A stretch of 15,542 bases of DNA from Coriobacteriales bacterium (GTDB lineage Bacteria > Actinomycetota > Coriobacteriia > Coriobacteriales > UBA8131), in NCBI GenBank assembly GCA_031272005.1, contig JAISUQ010000035.1, positions 1 to 15,542 on the forward strand. The letters are read 5' to 3'. Each line of letters starts with the position of its first letter. Position 1 is the first letter of the stretch. The notes beneath the pieces were generated by a model, which did not search any database, was not told the DNA's origin, and saw only the letters and a program-made list of their open reading frames with translations. This document shows positions 5,869-13,846 of this stretch, in pieces. The position numbers and the translations under genes were made by a program.

Positions 5869-8337
5869 CTAACGGTATTCTTGCTCGGGGGCTTCGAGGA
5901 GGAGGGTGGCGGTGGTGGTGGCGGTGTTTAAGGATTTGAGGGTTTTTTCGTTGGCTTCTATCTGGCGGCGGTGCAGGGCGTAGGTGGGGCTTAGGCGGGT
6001 GTAGAGTTTGAGCGCTACGGATTTGAGTTTGGAGTTGGACAGGCGGCTGGGGTTGAGGCGTTGGTCGATGGCCTTGCGGATGGTGGCGTCGGCCTGGTTG
6101 AAGTCGGCCTGGTTCTGCTGGACGAAGTTGCGGGCGGCCTGCAGCACCTGTTGCTGGTCGGCGCCACTGAGGTTGTCGTAGCTGAAGGCGAAGCACTGCA
6201 GGAAGCGGTGCCAGAAGAAATCGCGGAAGCGCTCCTGCAGATTATGCCTGGCGTAGTGGGCGTGGATGCGGAAGGCTATCTCCAGATAATCTGCCGCTTT
6301 GCCGCCTTTGGAGAAGGAGTCGGACATCGTACTCTGCTCGCGGCGCAGGTAGTTGTACAGCGGTTCGTGCAGGTAGTAGACGTAGTTGGCGGCGGTCATG
6401 TAGGCGTCGAAGAAGTAAGCGTCTTCAAAGAGCAGTCCTTCCGGCAGTCGGATATCCATCCTGTCGATTATCTCTTTTTTGAATATCTTGTTACAGAGAG
6501 AAACATCGGTGTTCACCAGCTCGTCCAGACTGAGCTGCACGCGACCGAAGAACTTCAGGCGGGAGTATTCGTCCACATCATGCTTCAACTCTTCGGGAAT
6601 GTCGTAAATCAGGTTCCAGTCGCAGAACACGGCATCTACATCGGTGTGTTGCAGGGTGGCCAACATCTTTTCGCACATCTGTGGGGCAAAGGTATCGTCG
6701 CTGTCGCAGGACATGATGTAGGGGGCGCTGGCCCTGTCCAACCCGCGATTGCGGGCCACTGCCTGTCCCTGATTCTCCTGAGTGAGCACCACGACTCGCG
6801 GGTCGCGGGCGGCATACTCAGCCAGGATGGCACCGGAGCCATCGCTGGAGCCATCGTTGATGCAGATTATCTCGATACGCTTCAGGGTCTGGTTAATCAG
6901 GCTGTCCAGGCAGTCGCGCAGATAGGGCTCGACGTTGTAAACGGGCACGATGATGCTGACCAACGGGGAGCGGGAGTCGGCCTGGGATGGGCGAGAGCTG
7001 CTGCTGTTGACACCGCCGCCGCCGCCGCCGTCATCGCCGTTACCGTTGACAACGCCACCGCCGCCATTATCCCCACCTTCTCCGGCCATCGCCTCGTCGC
7101 CTGACGTCTGCGATATGTCAAAGCCTGGCACCTGCGCGCCGACTGGCTCAAGAGCTCTCTGACTCTGACGCGCTTCCAACGCCTGCAGCTTCTCCGCCAA
7201 CAGCTGGCTGGTCTGGGAGATTTCGGCAACCTGGTTGGCGATATGCCGCTGGCGGCGCACAGAGGGGCTGAGCTTATAGCTGATGCCAGCGGCAGCGCGG
7301 CGCAGCCGCTGCTTGAATCCCTTGCCACTGATATGAGCCAGATAACCCTGCGGATCAGCAACGACCATGCCAAACGTCCACTTCTCATCCTCACTGAGAA
7401 TGGAGTAATCCACCAGGTTCTGCTCCTTGGCGGTCTGCAGTTGCTGGTGCATGAACGCCAGGAAGTCCTGGGCATTGCTGCCGCTCAAGCGGCTGAGGTT
7501 CCAGGAGTAGATGTCGATCTTGCGCTGGGTGAGCACGCCGCCCAGCTCAGAGAGCAGGTCGTGTTGGCGCACGAACTGCTCCATCTCGGCCAGCTCGTCG
7601 GCCACACAGAAGACCTTGTCTTTGCTGTTGACCGAGGAGCTCTCGTTGTCCAGGCGGTAGTGCAGGTAAGCCTTAGGAGTAAACCAGGCTCTGCGGGCGC
7701 AGGCCCAGACCTTGAAGTTGAAGGAGGTGTCCTGGTAGGAGGCGCCGGGCGTGGGCAGGAAGCGAATCTGGTTGGCCTCCAGAAAATCGCGCCGGTAGAT
7801 AGCCGACCAGATGGCGGCCAGGCGGAAGAAGATGTCGTGCTCCTGGCGCGGGTCGACCACGCGATCGCACATCCTGGGACTGAGCACCTCCAGCTTGTTG
7901 TTGAGCTCGCCTTTGGAGAAGTAATGGTAGAAGTTGCTGCGCACCACCTCCACCTGATGCTGCTCGGCCAGGCCTACCAGCTCGGCAAACATCTGGGGTT
8001 CAGCCCAGTCGTCGCTCTCCACGATACCCAGGTAGCGGCCCCGGGCGCTGTCCAGGCCCTGGTTCATGGAGTCGCCGTAGCCGCTGTTGGGCTTGTTGAT
8101 GATGCGGATACGGGCGTCGGCGGCGGCGTATTGCTCAATGATGGCCAGGCTGCCGTCGGTGGAGCCGTCGTTGATGCAGATGATCTCCATGTCGCGCAGC
8201 GTCTGGCCGACGATGCTGTCCAGGCATTGGCGCAGGTAGCGCTCGACGTTGTAGATGGGCACGAGGATGGAGATCAGCGGGGTGGTGCTGGCGTCCGTTG
8301 GCGTGGGGCTTGTCGGTTGGGGTTGGGGGTTGGTCAT
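5869..8337 (-). CDS. Two-domain GT2-GT2 glycosyltransferase, 822 aa
   Basis: Domain 1 (about 20-240) has LISILVPIYN (21-30), INDGSTDGS (55-63), the variant NKPNSGYGDSMNQG (81-94) in place of the common ARNxG, VESDDW (106-111) and YQDTSF (201-206). Domain 2 (about 458-670) has LVSIIVPVYN (459-468), INDGSSDGS (493-501), QGQAVARNRG (523-532), CDSDDTF (544-550) and LLFEDAYFF (635-643). Between them a helical stretch (about 365-395) is followed by a Gly/Asn/Asp-rich tether at about 417-448 containing six consecutive glycines. The start is the ATG at 8335-8337 with GAGGAAG seven bases upstream; the gene begins 16 bases after ugd. The two different active sites suggest two successive transfers, perhaps with different donors, in the cytoplasm. 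The C-terminal region (670-822) is helical and basic in part and has no motif I recognise. Confidence 0.92.
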   Translation of the reverse strand: MTNPQPQPTSPTPTDASTTPLISILVPIYNVERYLRQCLDSIVGQTLRDMEIICINDGSTDGSLAIIEQYAAADARIRIINKPNSGYGDSMNQGLDSARGRYLGIVESDDWAEPQMFAELVGLAEQHQVEVVRSNFYHYFSKGELNNKLEVLSPRMCDRVVDPRQEHDIFFRLAAIWSAIYRRDFLEANQIRFLPTPGASYQDTSFNFKVWACARRAWFTPKAYLHYRLDNESSSVNSKDKVFCVADELAEMEQFVRQHDLLSELGGVLTQRKIDIYSWNLSRLSGSNAQDFLAFMHQQLQTAKEQNLVDYSILSEDEKWTFGMVVADPQGYLAHISGKGFKQRLRRAAAGISYKLSPSVRRQRHIANQVAEISQTSQLLAEKLQALEARQSQRALEPVGAQVPGFDISQTSGDEAMAGEGGDNGGGGVVNGNGDDGGGGGGVNSSSSRPSQADSRSPLVSIIVPVYNVEPYLRDCLDSLINQTLKRIEIICINDGSSDGSGAILAEYAARDPRVVVLTQENQGQAVARNRGLDRASAPYIMSCDSDDTFAPQMCEKMLATLQHTDVDAVFCDWNLIYDIPEELKHDVDEYSRLKFFGRVQLSLDELVNTDVSLCNKIFKKEIIDRMDIRLPEGLLFEDAYFFDAYMTAANYVYYLHEPLYNYLRREQSTMSDSFSKGGKAADYLEIAFRIHAHYARHNLQERFRDFFWHRFLQCFAFSYDNLSGADQQQVLQAARNFVQQNQADFNQADATIRKAIDQRLNPSRLSNSKLKSVALKLYTRLSPTYALHRRQIEANEKTLKSLNTATTTATLLLEAPEQEYR
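7013..7030. repeat. CCG trinucleotide run in the interdomain linker
   Basis: Six uninterrupted CCG units (GGC on the coding strand) encode part of the poly-Gly tether between the two GT2 domains of the 822-aa enzyme. Slippage would lengthen or shorten the tether in frame without breaking the enzyme. Confidence 0.7.
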
Positions 8338-8353
8338 CTCAGCGCTTCCTCAG

Positions 8354-9634
8354 TCAATCGCGGCCGGTGATGTCGCGGGTGTAGAGTCTGTTGGCGACGT
8401 CGGCCAATTCGGGGTGGTTGCGGTTGCTGATAATCAGGTCGCAGGCCTGTTTGAACTGGGCCAGGTCGTTTTGGAGAGTGGCTTGAGCCATGCCACATTG
8501 GAGCAGTAAGGCGCTGAATTCAGTGTCGTTGAGATGCGGCTCATAGACCAGCAGCTCCAAGCCTTCATCCAAAAGCAGCCGCATCACCTCCAGCACCGAA
8601 CTCTGGCGGAAGTTATCCGAACCGCTCTTCATCGTCAGGCGATAGACGCCTACCGTCTGCACCTGGTGTTCGATAATCTGCTCGGCAATGTGCTGGATGC
8701 GCGTGGCATTGGCTTGGACGATGGCCGAGATCAGCCGTTGGGGCACCTCATCGCCAAACTGGGCGGCCAGCTGTTTGGAGTCCTTGGGCAGGCAGTAGCC
8801 GCCATAGCCAAAGGAAGGGTTGTTGTACTCGTCATGGATGCGCGGATCCAGGCAGACGCCGCGGATGATTGCCGGTGTGTGCAGGCCGTAGAGCTCGGCA
8901 TAGGTGTCCAGCTCGATGAAGAAGGCCACCCGCATCGCCAGATAGTCGTTGGAGAACAGCTTGATGGCCTCGGCCTCGGAAGCCCAGACCACCATGGTGG
9001 GTACCGCAGCCGGGTTGTTGGCGCAGGCTTGCAGCAGGTCGGCAAAGTGCTGGGCCTGGGCTTCAAGCTCCGGGCGCAGGGTGGGATAACCGACGATGAT
9101 GCGCGAAGGATTGAGGTTGTCGTGCAGCGCCTGGCCTTCGCGCAGGAACTCCGGAGAGACCAGCAGCTTCAGTCCATTGAAGCTTCGGGAGACATCCTCA
9201 GTGTAGCCGATGTAGACCGTGGATTTGAGCACCACGCAGGCCGCCGGGCAGAACTTCTGCACCTCGGCCAGGACCTGCTCGATGGAGGAGGTGTCGAAGT
9301 TGCCGGTGGCGCTGCGACCATCGTTGCTTCCATCGCGCCCGGGCTCCCTGAAGTCGGTGGGGGTGGCGATAACCACATAATCCGCGCCGGTAAAGGCCTC
9401 GGCGGCATCGGTGGTGGCGGTCAGCTCCAGCTGGCCGTCGGCTAGGGCAGCGGCGATGTCCGCGTCGGCAAACGGCGCCTGCCCGGCCTTGACCTTCTCC
9501 ACCCGCTCGGCACTTATATCGTATGCTATAACACTATGTTGCTGCGCCAGCAGGCAGGCCTGCGCCAGGCCCACATAGCCCAGGCCGGCAACGGCTATCC
9601 GCAGCTTCCGCTGGCTTGCTCCCTGCTCCGTCAC
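8354..9634 (-). CDS. ugd: UDP-glucose 6-dehydrogenase (Ugd), 426 aa
   Basis: Oxidises UDP-glucose to UDP-glucuronate with two NAD+ in the cytoplasm, supplying acidic sugar for surface polysaccharide. Visible in order: the NAD-binding loop GLGYVG (17-22), ATPTDF (90-95), KSTVYIGYT (137-145), SPEFLREG (160-167), the central helix SEAEAIKLFSNDYLAMR (219-235), and the active-site stretch NPSFGYGGYCLPKDS (272-286) whose catalytic cysteine is C281. The C-terminal LYTRDITGRD ends the UDP-binding domain. Length is slightly above the roughly 390 residues of the E. coli-type enzyme, partly from a short insertion REPGRDGSNDGRSATG near 96-111. The start is uncertain: GTG at 9632-9634 gives a short N-terminus and begins 8 bases after the previous stop; a TTG at 9644-9646 overlapping that stop is the alternative. 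The frame is open to 9844, but that part lies inside the upstream gene. A related sugar dehydrogenase (for example UDP-ManNAc) is less likely given the motif spacing. Confidence 0.93.
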   Translation of the reverse strand: MTEQGASQRKLRIAVAGLGYVGLAQACLLAQQHSVIAYDISAERVEKVKAGQAPFADADIAAALADGQLELTATTDAAEAFTGADYVVIATPTDFREPGRDGSNDGRSATGNFDTSSIEQVLAEVQKFCPAACVVLKSTVYIGYTEDVSRSFNGLKLLVSPEFLREGQALHDNLNPSRIIVGYPTLRPELEAQAQHFADLLQACANNPAAVPTMVVWASEAEAIKLFSNDYLAMRVAFFIELDTYAELYGLHTPAIIRGVCLDPRIHDEYNNPSFGYGGYCLPKDSKQLAAQFGDEVPQRLISAIVQANATRIQHIAEQIIEHQVQTVGVYRLTMKSGSDNFRQSSVLEVMRLLLDEGLELLVYEPHLNDTEFSALLLQCGMAQATLQNDLAQFKQACDLIISNRNHPELADVANRLYTRDITGRD

Positions 9635-9642
9635 GGCCGCGC

Positions 9643-10845
9643 TCAATTCTTCAGCACGCCGACGAAGAAGCCGGCAAAGATAGCCTCGATGCCGACGACG
9701 ATGGCCGCCAGCGCCGGGATGGTCATGCGCATCATCTGCGTGGGCTCCAAATCGCCAAAGCCCGAACCGCCCCAGATGACGAAGGCCACCACGGTCACAA
9801 CAAGGCCCGCCAGCAGCAGCAACAGCCCGCCGACCAGCAGCCACTCGGGCTTCAGCCGCTCATAGAAGGCGGTGCTGCGGCTGGGCGGCAGATAGCCGGT
9901 CTTCAGCGCGTAGACGTTGGTAAAGACCGCAAATATCAGGGCATTGGCCCCGAGAATCATCGCCGCCGCCGCATAGAGCATGGTGTGGATGTCCAGGTCC
10001 ACCGAGCCTAAGTGCAGTGGCCCGGGAATCAGCAGCGCCAGAACCACCAGGCCAAGAAGCAGCAGCACCAGTCCCGGGTAGAAGAACAGCCAGTTGGGCG
10101 AGTGGGTGAGCAGAAACTTCAGGTGCCGCCAGCCGTCGGACCAGCTGCGCAGATGCGGCGGGCGGGAGCGCCCGTCCTTGCTCAAGGTGGTGGGCACCTC
10201 GGCGATGCGTAGTTTGTTCAGTGTGGCCTTGACCACCATCTCGCTGGCGTATTCCATGCCGGTGGTATTCAGGCCCAGCGCCTGGATTGAGGCGTTGTTG
10301 TAGCCGCGCAGTCCGCAGTGGAAATCGCCGATGTCGGAGGTAAAGAACAGCCGGCCGATAAAGGAGAGCACCGGGTTGCCCAGGTATTTGTGCAGCGGCG
10401 GCATCGCGCCTTCGGCAATCCCGCCCTTGAAGCGGTTGCCCATCACCAGCTCGTAGCCCTCGCGCAGCTTGTCGACAAAGGGCTGGAGGTGGAGAAAATC
10501 GTAGCTGTCGTCGGCATCGCCCATGATGACGTAGGTGCCGCGGGCGGCCTTGCTGCCGGTGATCAGCGCCGCGCCGTAGCCGCGCACCGGCACATCGACC
10601 ACCCGGGCGCCGCAGCGCTCGGCGATGGCCTGCGAGCCGTCGTCCGAGCCGTTGTCGGCGATGACCACCTCGCCGGCCACGCCGCTGCTGGCAAAGTAGG
10701 ACTGGGCCTTCTTGATGCAGACCTCCAGCGTCTCGGCTTCGTTGAGACAGGGCATCAGCACCGTCAGCTCAGGGTGGTTGGCAGCGTATTCGGGCTTGTC
10801 TTCAGGCGAATCTTCAGGCATCTCTTTGGGCATATCTTCAGCCAT
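9643..10845 (-). CDS. Membrane-anchored GT2, polyprenyl-phosphate glycosyltransferase (DPM1-like), 400 aa
   Basis: Transfers a sugar from a nucleotide donor to a polyprenyl phosphate on the cytoplasmic face. An acidic Met/Pro/Glu/Asp-rich extension (1-25) precedes the GT-A domain: TVLMPCLNEAETL (28-40), ADNGSDDGS (63-71), YGAALITG (90-97), GDADDSYDF (109-117, DXD), MGNRFKGG (135-142) and the conserved DFHCGLRGY (174-182), TGMEYASEM (195-203) and DGRSRPPHLRSW (224-235). Four hydrophobic segments follow at about 251-274, 288-312, 335-359 and 372-397. This matches a widespread bacterial dolichyl-phosphate sugar synthase-like family; the sugar is unknown. The ATG at 10843-10845 is preceded by AAAGGAG, deciding the start although the frame stays open to 10902. 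It is the first gene of the leftward cluster, followed after 8 bases by ugd, and is likely driven from the divergent region. Confidence 0.9.
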   Translation of the reverse strand: MAEDMPKEMPEDSPEDKPEYAANHPELTVLMPCLNEAETLEVCIKKAQSYFASSGVAGEVVIADNGSDDGSQAIAERCGARVVDVPVRGYGAALITGSKAARGTYVIMGDADDSYDFLHLQPFVDKLREGYELVMGNRFKGGIAEGAMPPLHKYLGNPVLSFIGRLFFTSDIGDFHCGLRGYNNASIQALGLNTTGMEYASEMVVKATLNKLRIAEVPTTLSKDGRSRPPHLRSWSDGWRHLKFLLTHSPNWLFFYPGLVLLLLGLVVLALLIPGPLHLGSVDLDIHTMLYAAAAMILGANALIFAVFTNVYALKTGYLPPSRSTAFYERLKPEWLLVGGLLLLLAGLVVTVVAFVIWGGSGFGDLEPTQMMRMTIPALAAIVVGIEAIFAGFFVGVLKN

Positions 10846-10866
10846 CGTGCTCCTTTCGCTTGCAGA

Positions 10867-10872
10867 ATTGTA
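10867..10872 (-). promoter_or_regulatory. Candidate -10 box of the glycosyltransferase operon
   Basis: The minus strand reads GGTACAAT, with TACAAT ending 21 bases before the ATG at 10845, so transcription would start just before the AAAGGAG ribosome site. No TTGACA-like box lies 16-18 bases upstream; that position is occupied by the GC-rich palindrome 10881-10894. The same GGTACAAT precedes the trefoil gene at 13927, which supports it being a real promoter element of this organism. Confidence 0.45.
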
Positions 10873-10880
10873 CCGTATCT

Positions 10881-10894
10881 GCCGCAAAGGCGGC
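10881..10894. promoter_or_regulatory. Small palindrome upstream of the operon -10 box
   Basis: GCCGC-AAAG-GCGGC lies 8 bases upstream of the minus-strand TACAAT, overlapping the spacer and the expected -35 position. It could be an operator for a dimeric regulator, with the weak -35 explained by activator dependence. A chance GC-rich palindrome is equally possible. Confidence 0.3.
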
Positions 10895-10922
10895 GCTGGC
10901 AAGTGTCGGGTGGTCCCTGAAG

Positions 10923-10944
10923 GGGAGTTGTCAGGGAGTTGTCA
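10923..10944. repeat. Two exact tandem copies of an 11-base unit in the divergent promoter region
   Basis: GGGAGTTGTCA occurs at 10923-10933 and again at 10934-10944, followed by one more G. The 11-base period is about one helical turn, so two protein units could bind side by side on the same DNA face, between the two divergent transcription units (start codons at 10845 and 11021). Confidence 0.55.
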
Positions 10945-10982
10945 GAAGGCTGGATATAAGCACGCGAACTCGCAATTTGTAG

Positions 10983-11015
10983 TAAAATTGGCATCTGTTT
11001 AGCCTATTTTGGAGG
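10983..11015 (+). promoter_or_regulatory. Candidate -10 box and ribosome site for the S8 protease gene
   Basis: TAAAAT (10983-10988) is 5/6 to the -10 consensus and 32 bases before the ATG at 11021; another possible box is TATAAG at 10955-10960. Neither has a recognisable -35. GGAGG (11011-11015), 5 bases before the ATG, is a strong ribosome site and fixes the start at 11021, excluding a TTG at 11009 that lies upstream of and overlaps the ribosome site. Confidence 0.4.
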
Positions 11016-11020
11016 TCATC

Positions 11021-13726
11021 ATGCGCGTGTTCAAGAAGCGGTTGCTCCCGGTTGCGCTGTCTTTGTTGCTCGTCGTATCCTTCCTGCCTCTGACGGCGGC
11101 CTTTGCCGACGATGACGCGGTGGTTTCGCCAGGTGTGGAGGATATAGTTGCAGCGCCCCAAACCGAGGTGCAGGCGCCTGGGGATGCGGGCGCGGCGGCG
11201 GAGCATTCTGGGTCGGCCATAGAAGCAACAGCGGGGGAGGAAGCCGCAGCCGAGGCCGAGGAGCCTGTCAACCCCGGTGGCTTCAGCACCCTGGCCGAAG
11301 CCCAGGATGCCGGCGTGGTCTCCGATTTGCCGGATGACCCCGCAACCTATGAAGACGGCGAGATCATCGTAGTCCTGGCCGACGATGTGCCCGTCGGCGA
11401 GGAAGTGGCTTCGGTAGAAAATGACATCGCCGAGCTCTCGGACTACGAGGACCCGGCGACCGAGATTCTCAACCCCAGTACCGACGATGCTACCATCGCC
11501 TTGATTGAGCTGCCGGCAGACGTCGATATGGCCGATGCGCTGCTCGAAGCCGCCAACAACGAGAACGTGCTCTATGCCCATCCCAACTACAATCTCTATC
11601 TTGTGGACTCTGTGGAGGCGGTGGATGCTGGCGGTGAGGCCGGCTTTGAGCCGCTGGCCACAGCCAACGACCCCTTCAAGGACACAGGCGGTACCGTTAG
11701 AACCCCCTGGTGGCTGGAAGGCGCCTCCAGCAACGGCATCAATGCCCGTACCGCCTGGTCCAATGGCTACACCACCAGCAAGAGTGTGATTGTCGCCGTC
11801 TTCGATACCGGCGCACGCATGAACCATGAAGACCTGACCGGCAATATCCTCAGCGACCTGGCCATTGACGCGTCCACCAATCCGGTGTCCAAGCTGTCGA
11901 CGTCATCCAGCGACTATGGTGGTGACGCCGCTGCCAATGGCCATGGCACCCATGTTGCCGGCATCATCGGAGCTGTCGCCAATAACGGCAAAGGCGTGGC
12001 CGGCGTGTCCTACAATGCCTCGATTCTGCCAGTCAAGATTTTCAACAACAAAGGCGGCTGCAGCGCCGCCATGATTATCCGCGGCTATACCTATGTGCGC
12101 GAGAAGAAGGCCGCCGGTTATCCCATCCGGGTGATTAATATGAGCATCGGGACCTATGATGTCACCGACATCCCGGGGTTGGAGAACGCCATCAAGGCAG
12201 CCAAGTCCGAGGGCATCCTCACGGTCTGTGCGGCGGGCAACGGCCATGATACCAATGGCGACGATGTGGCGGTTGTCTACACCGACATCTGCTACCCTTC
12301 GGATTTCGCCGACGTCATCTCGGTTACCGCGACCACCACCGCCGGAGTACGCGCCTCTTACAGCGACTACAACCAATACAAGGACATCGCCGCTCCGGGT
12401 AACTCCATCCTCAGCACCCTCGGTTCCGGCACTGCGGCCTACGGCATGCTCAGCGGCACCTCGATGGCCTCACCGATGGTGGCCGGTGTGGCGGCGATGA
12501 TGTTTGCCAAGAACCCCACCCTGACACCTGATCAGGTGCAGACCTACCTGCAGAACACCGCCCGCGACGTGTTGCCTGCCGGTCGCGATGACAAAACCGG
12601 TTACGGCATCGTCGACGCCCAGGCCGCTCTGGCCGCCGTGCCGGCGCCACCCACCTACACTGTGACCTTCAAGAACTGGGATGGCAGCGTCCTCAAGACA
12701 CAGTCCGGCATCGCTTACGGCAGCGCGGCGACGGCGCCGACTACCAACCCCACCCGCTCCGGATACATCTTCGTCGGTTGGGACAAGGACTTCTCCAATG
12801 TCACCGCCAATCTTACGGTTACCGCGCAGTTTGCCCTGGACTTCAACAACAAGGTGATGTGTATCACCAATGGCTCTCTGCGCTTTGATGTGCCGGGGAA
12901 TTCGGTTATCTCCGGGGCGGTGCTGAACCTGTGGACGGCGACGCACGGGCCCAACCAGCGCTTCCGCTTCGTCAGCACCGGCGATGGCTACTACAAGATT
13001 GTCTGTGTCGGCTCCGGGATGCTGCTCGATGTGCGTGGGGCATCGGCCACGGCCGGGACGCCGGTGATTCAATGGCCGGAGGCTTCCGGTGGGGCGGCCA
13101 ACAACCAGAAGTGGAAGATCGAAGTCTCCGGCAGCGGCTATCGCCTGGTCACCAAGCTCAATTCCAATTACTGCATCGACACCACCTCAAGCAAGCTGTC
13201 CACCGGCAATACCCTGGTGTTGGCCAAGGTCTCCTCCGGAAAAGCCTCTCAGACCTACAAGTTTGAAGTCAAGGGTCAGACCAGCGGCATCACCGATCTG
13301 GGCACCTACACCATCGCCGCTTCCAGCGCCACCAATCAGCTCATCGACATCGAGGGCGCCTCGCTGGCCGATGGCGCCCAGGCCCTGCTCTGGAAGAAGA
13401 ACGGCAACGCCAACCAGAAGTTCCTTTTCAGCTACGACAGCTCCTCCGGCTACTACGTGATCCAGTGCGTCAAGTCCAGTGCGGTGTTCGACGTCTATGG
13501 CGGCTCCACCGCTGCCGGCACGCGGATTATCCAGTGGCCGGTGAACTATCAGTTCAATCAGAAGTGGGACGTGGTGCAGGTTTCGGGCAATACCTACCAG
13601 ATCTACTCCGCCCGCAGCTCGATGGCCCTGGATGCCTACGGCGGCTCCACGGCCAACAACACCAAGGTGATAGTCTGGCCGGAGAATGGCGGCGCCAACC
13701 AGAAATGGGTCATCAAAGCCGCCTGA
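11021..13726 (+). CDS. Secreted subtilisin-like S8 protease with InlB-type repeat and two ricin-type beta-trefoils, 901 aa
   Basis: The N-terminus is a Sec signal peptide (MRVFKKRLLPV, hydrophobic core, cleavage likely after AAFA near 30). An acidic low-complexity stretch (about 31-90) leads into a prodomain (about 112-196) ending NVLYAHPNYNLYL, like the inhibitory prodomains of S8 enzymes. The protease domain (about 225-540) has the full triad: D262 in VFDTG, H308 in NGHGTHVAG, S481 in SGTSMASP, with oxyanion N407 in AAGNG. Residues about 545-605 (YTVTFKNWDG to VTAQF) resemble the InlB B / Flg_new repeat. Two trefoils follow (about 608-750 and 760-901), each with three QxW-like lobes at Q646, Q696, Q744 and Q799, Q847, Q894. 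There is no LPXTG or membrane anchor, so attachment probably depends on the carbohydrate-binding trefoils. It should be a self-maturing extracellular protease targeted to glycans; its protein substrates are unknown. Confidence 0.93.
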   Translation: MRVFKKRLLPVALSLLLVVSFLPLTAAFADDDAVVSPGVEDIVAAPQTEVQAPGDAGAAAEHSGSAIEATAGEEAAAEAEEPVNPGGFSTLAEAQDAGVVSDLPDDPATYEDGEIIVVLADDVPVGEEVASVENDIAELSDYEDPATEILNPSTDDATIALIELPADVDMADALLEAANNENVLYAHPNYNLYLVDSVEAVDAGGEAGFEPLATANDPFKDTGGTVRTPWWLEGASSNGINARTAWSNGYTTSKSVIVAVFDTGARMNHEDLTGNILSDLAIDASTNPVSKLSTSSSDYGGDAAANGHGTHVAGIIGAVANNGKGVAGVSYNASILPVKIFNNKGGCSAAMIIRGYTYVREKKAAGYPIRVINMSIGTYDVTDIPGLENAIKAAKSEGILTVCAAGNGHDTNGDDVAVVYTDICYPSDFADVISVTATTTAGVRASYSDYNQYKDIAAPGNSILSTLGSGTAAYGMLSGTSMASPMVAGVAAMMFAKNPTLTPDQVQTYLQNTARDVLPAGRDDKTGYGIVDAQAALAAVPAPPTYTVTFKNWDGSVLKTQSGIAYGSAATAPTTNPTRSGYIFVGWDKDFSNVTANLTVTAQFALDFNNKVMCITNGSLRFDVPGNSVISGAVLNLWTATHGPNQRFRFVSTGDGYYKIVCVGSGMLLDVRGASATAGTPVIQWPEASGGAANNQKWKIEVSGSGYRLVTKLNSNYCIDTTSSKLSTGNTLVLAKVSSGKASQTYKFEVKGQTSGITDLGTYTIAASSATNQLIDIEGASLADGAQALLWKKNGNANQKFLFSYDSSSGYYVIQCVKSSAVFDVYGGSTAAGTRIIQWPVNYQFNQKWDVVQVSGNTYQIYSARSSMALDAYGGSTANNTKVIVWPENGGANQKWVIKAA

Positions 13727-13754
13727 TCCTGCAAGTGAGGCAGACATCCCCCGC

Positions 13755-13778
13755 AGGGGCGCAATTCAGTGCGCCCCT
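13755..13778. repeat. GC-rich palindrome (REP-like copy 2), 9-bp arms
   Basis: AGGGGCGCA, ATTCAG, TGCGCCCCT, starting 28 bases after the protease stop codon. It matches the core at 5801-5824 in 21 of 24 bases when that copy is read on the opposite strand. It may serve as a transcript end or pause hairpin for the protease mRNA, but no T run follows. Confidence 0.65.
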
Positions 13779-13806
13779 CTGAGTGGGGGTGTTCATTGGA
13801 AGCATT

Positions 13807-13834
13807 TTGACAGAGTATTTTGCTAGAGTATTTT
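13807..13834 (+). promoter_or_regulatory. Upstream alternative promoter of the trefoil gene
   Basis: A perfect -35 TTGACA (13807-13812) is followed after 16 bases by TATTTT (13829-13834, 4/6 to consensus). The -10 falls inside the 13-base tandem repeat, so repeat number would change the promoter layout. Confidence 0.35.
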
Positions 13835-13846
13835 GCTAGAGTTTTC
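13812..13846. repeat. 13-base tandem repeat upstream of the trefoil gene
   Basis: AGAGTATTTTGCT occurs twice head to tail (13812-13824 and 13825-13837), followed by a degenerate third copy beginning AGAGTTTTC (13838-13846). The repeat overlaps the -35 and -10 elements of two overlapping promoter candidates. It may bind a regulator or act as a slippage-prone switch. Confidence 0.7.

Noticed and set aside
5735..6196. Upstream extension of the 396-aa GT2 frame
   Set aside because: The extra part overlaps the C-terminus of the preceding gene, is Pro/Arg/Gln-rich and precedes the normal GT2 start motif; ATG 5734 fits the family.
6061..8370. Long plus-strand open frames (347 and 375 codons) opposite the 822-aa glycosyltransferase
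   Set aside because: They lie wholly antisense to a gene with clear GT2 motifs, have Val/Gly/Ala-rich translations typical of GC-rich shadow frames, and show no domain.
9635..9844. Upstream extension of the ugd frame to a 496-residue protein
   Set aside because: It overlaps the membrane-anchored GT2 gene and adds Arg/His-rich sequence before the GLGYVG loop, which normally lies very near the N-terminus.
11009..11020. TTG start for the protease giving four extra residues
   Set aside because: The TTG overlaps the GGAGG ribosome site that serves the ATG at 11021, and the signal peptide begins naturally at MRVFKK.
10931..11827. 298-codon minus-strand frame opposite the protease prodomain
   Set aside because: Antisense to a convincing secreted protease; no signal, motif or ribosome site supports it.
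13739..13790. Intrinsic terminator after the protease
   Set aside because: A strong GC hairpin is present but no T run follows on either strand; recorded as a REP-like palindrome instead.
13807..13846. CRISPR-like repeats
   Set aside because: The units are head to tail with no spacers and only 13 bases long.
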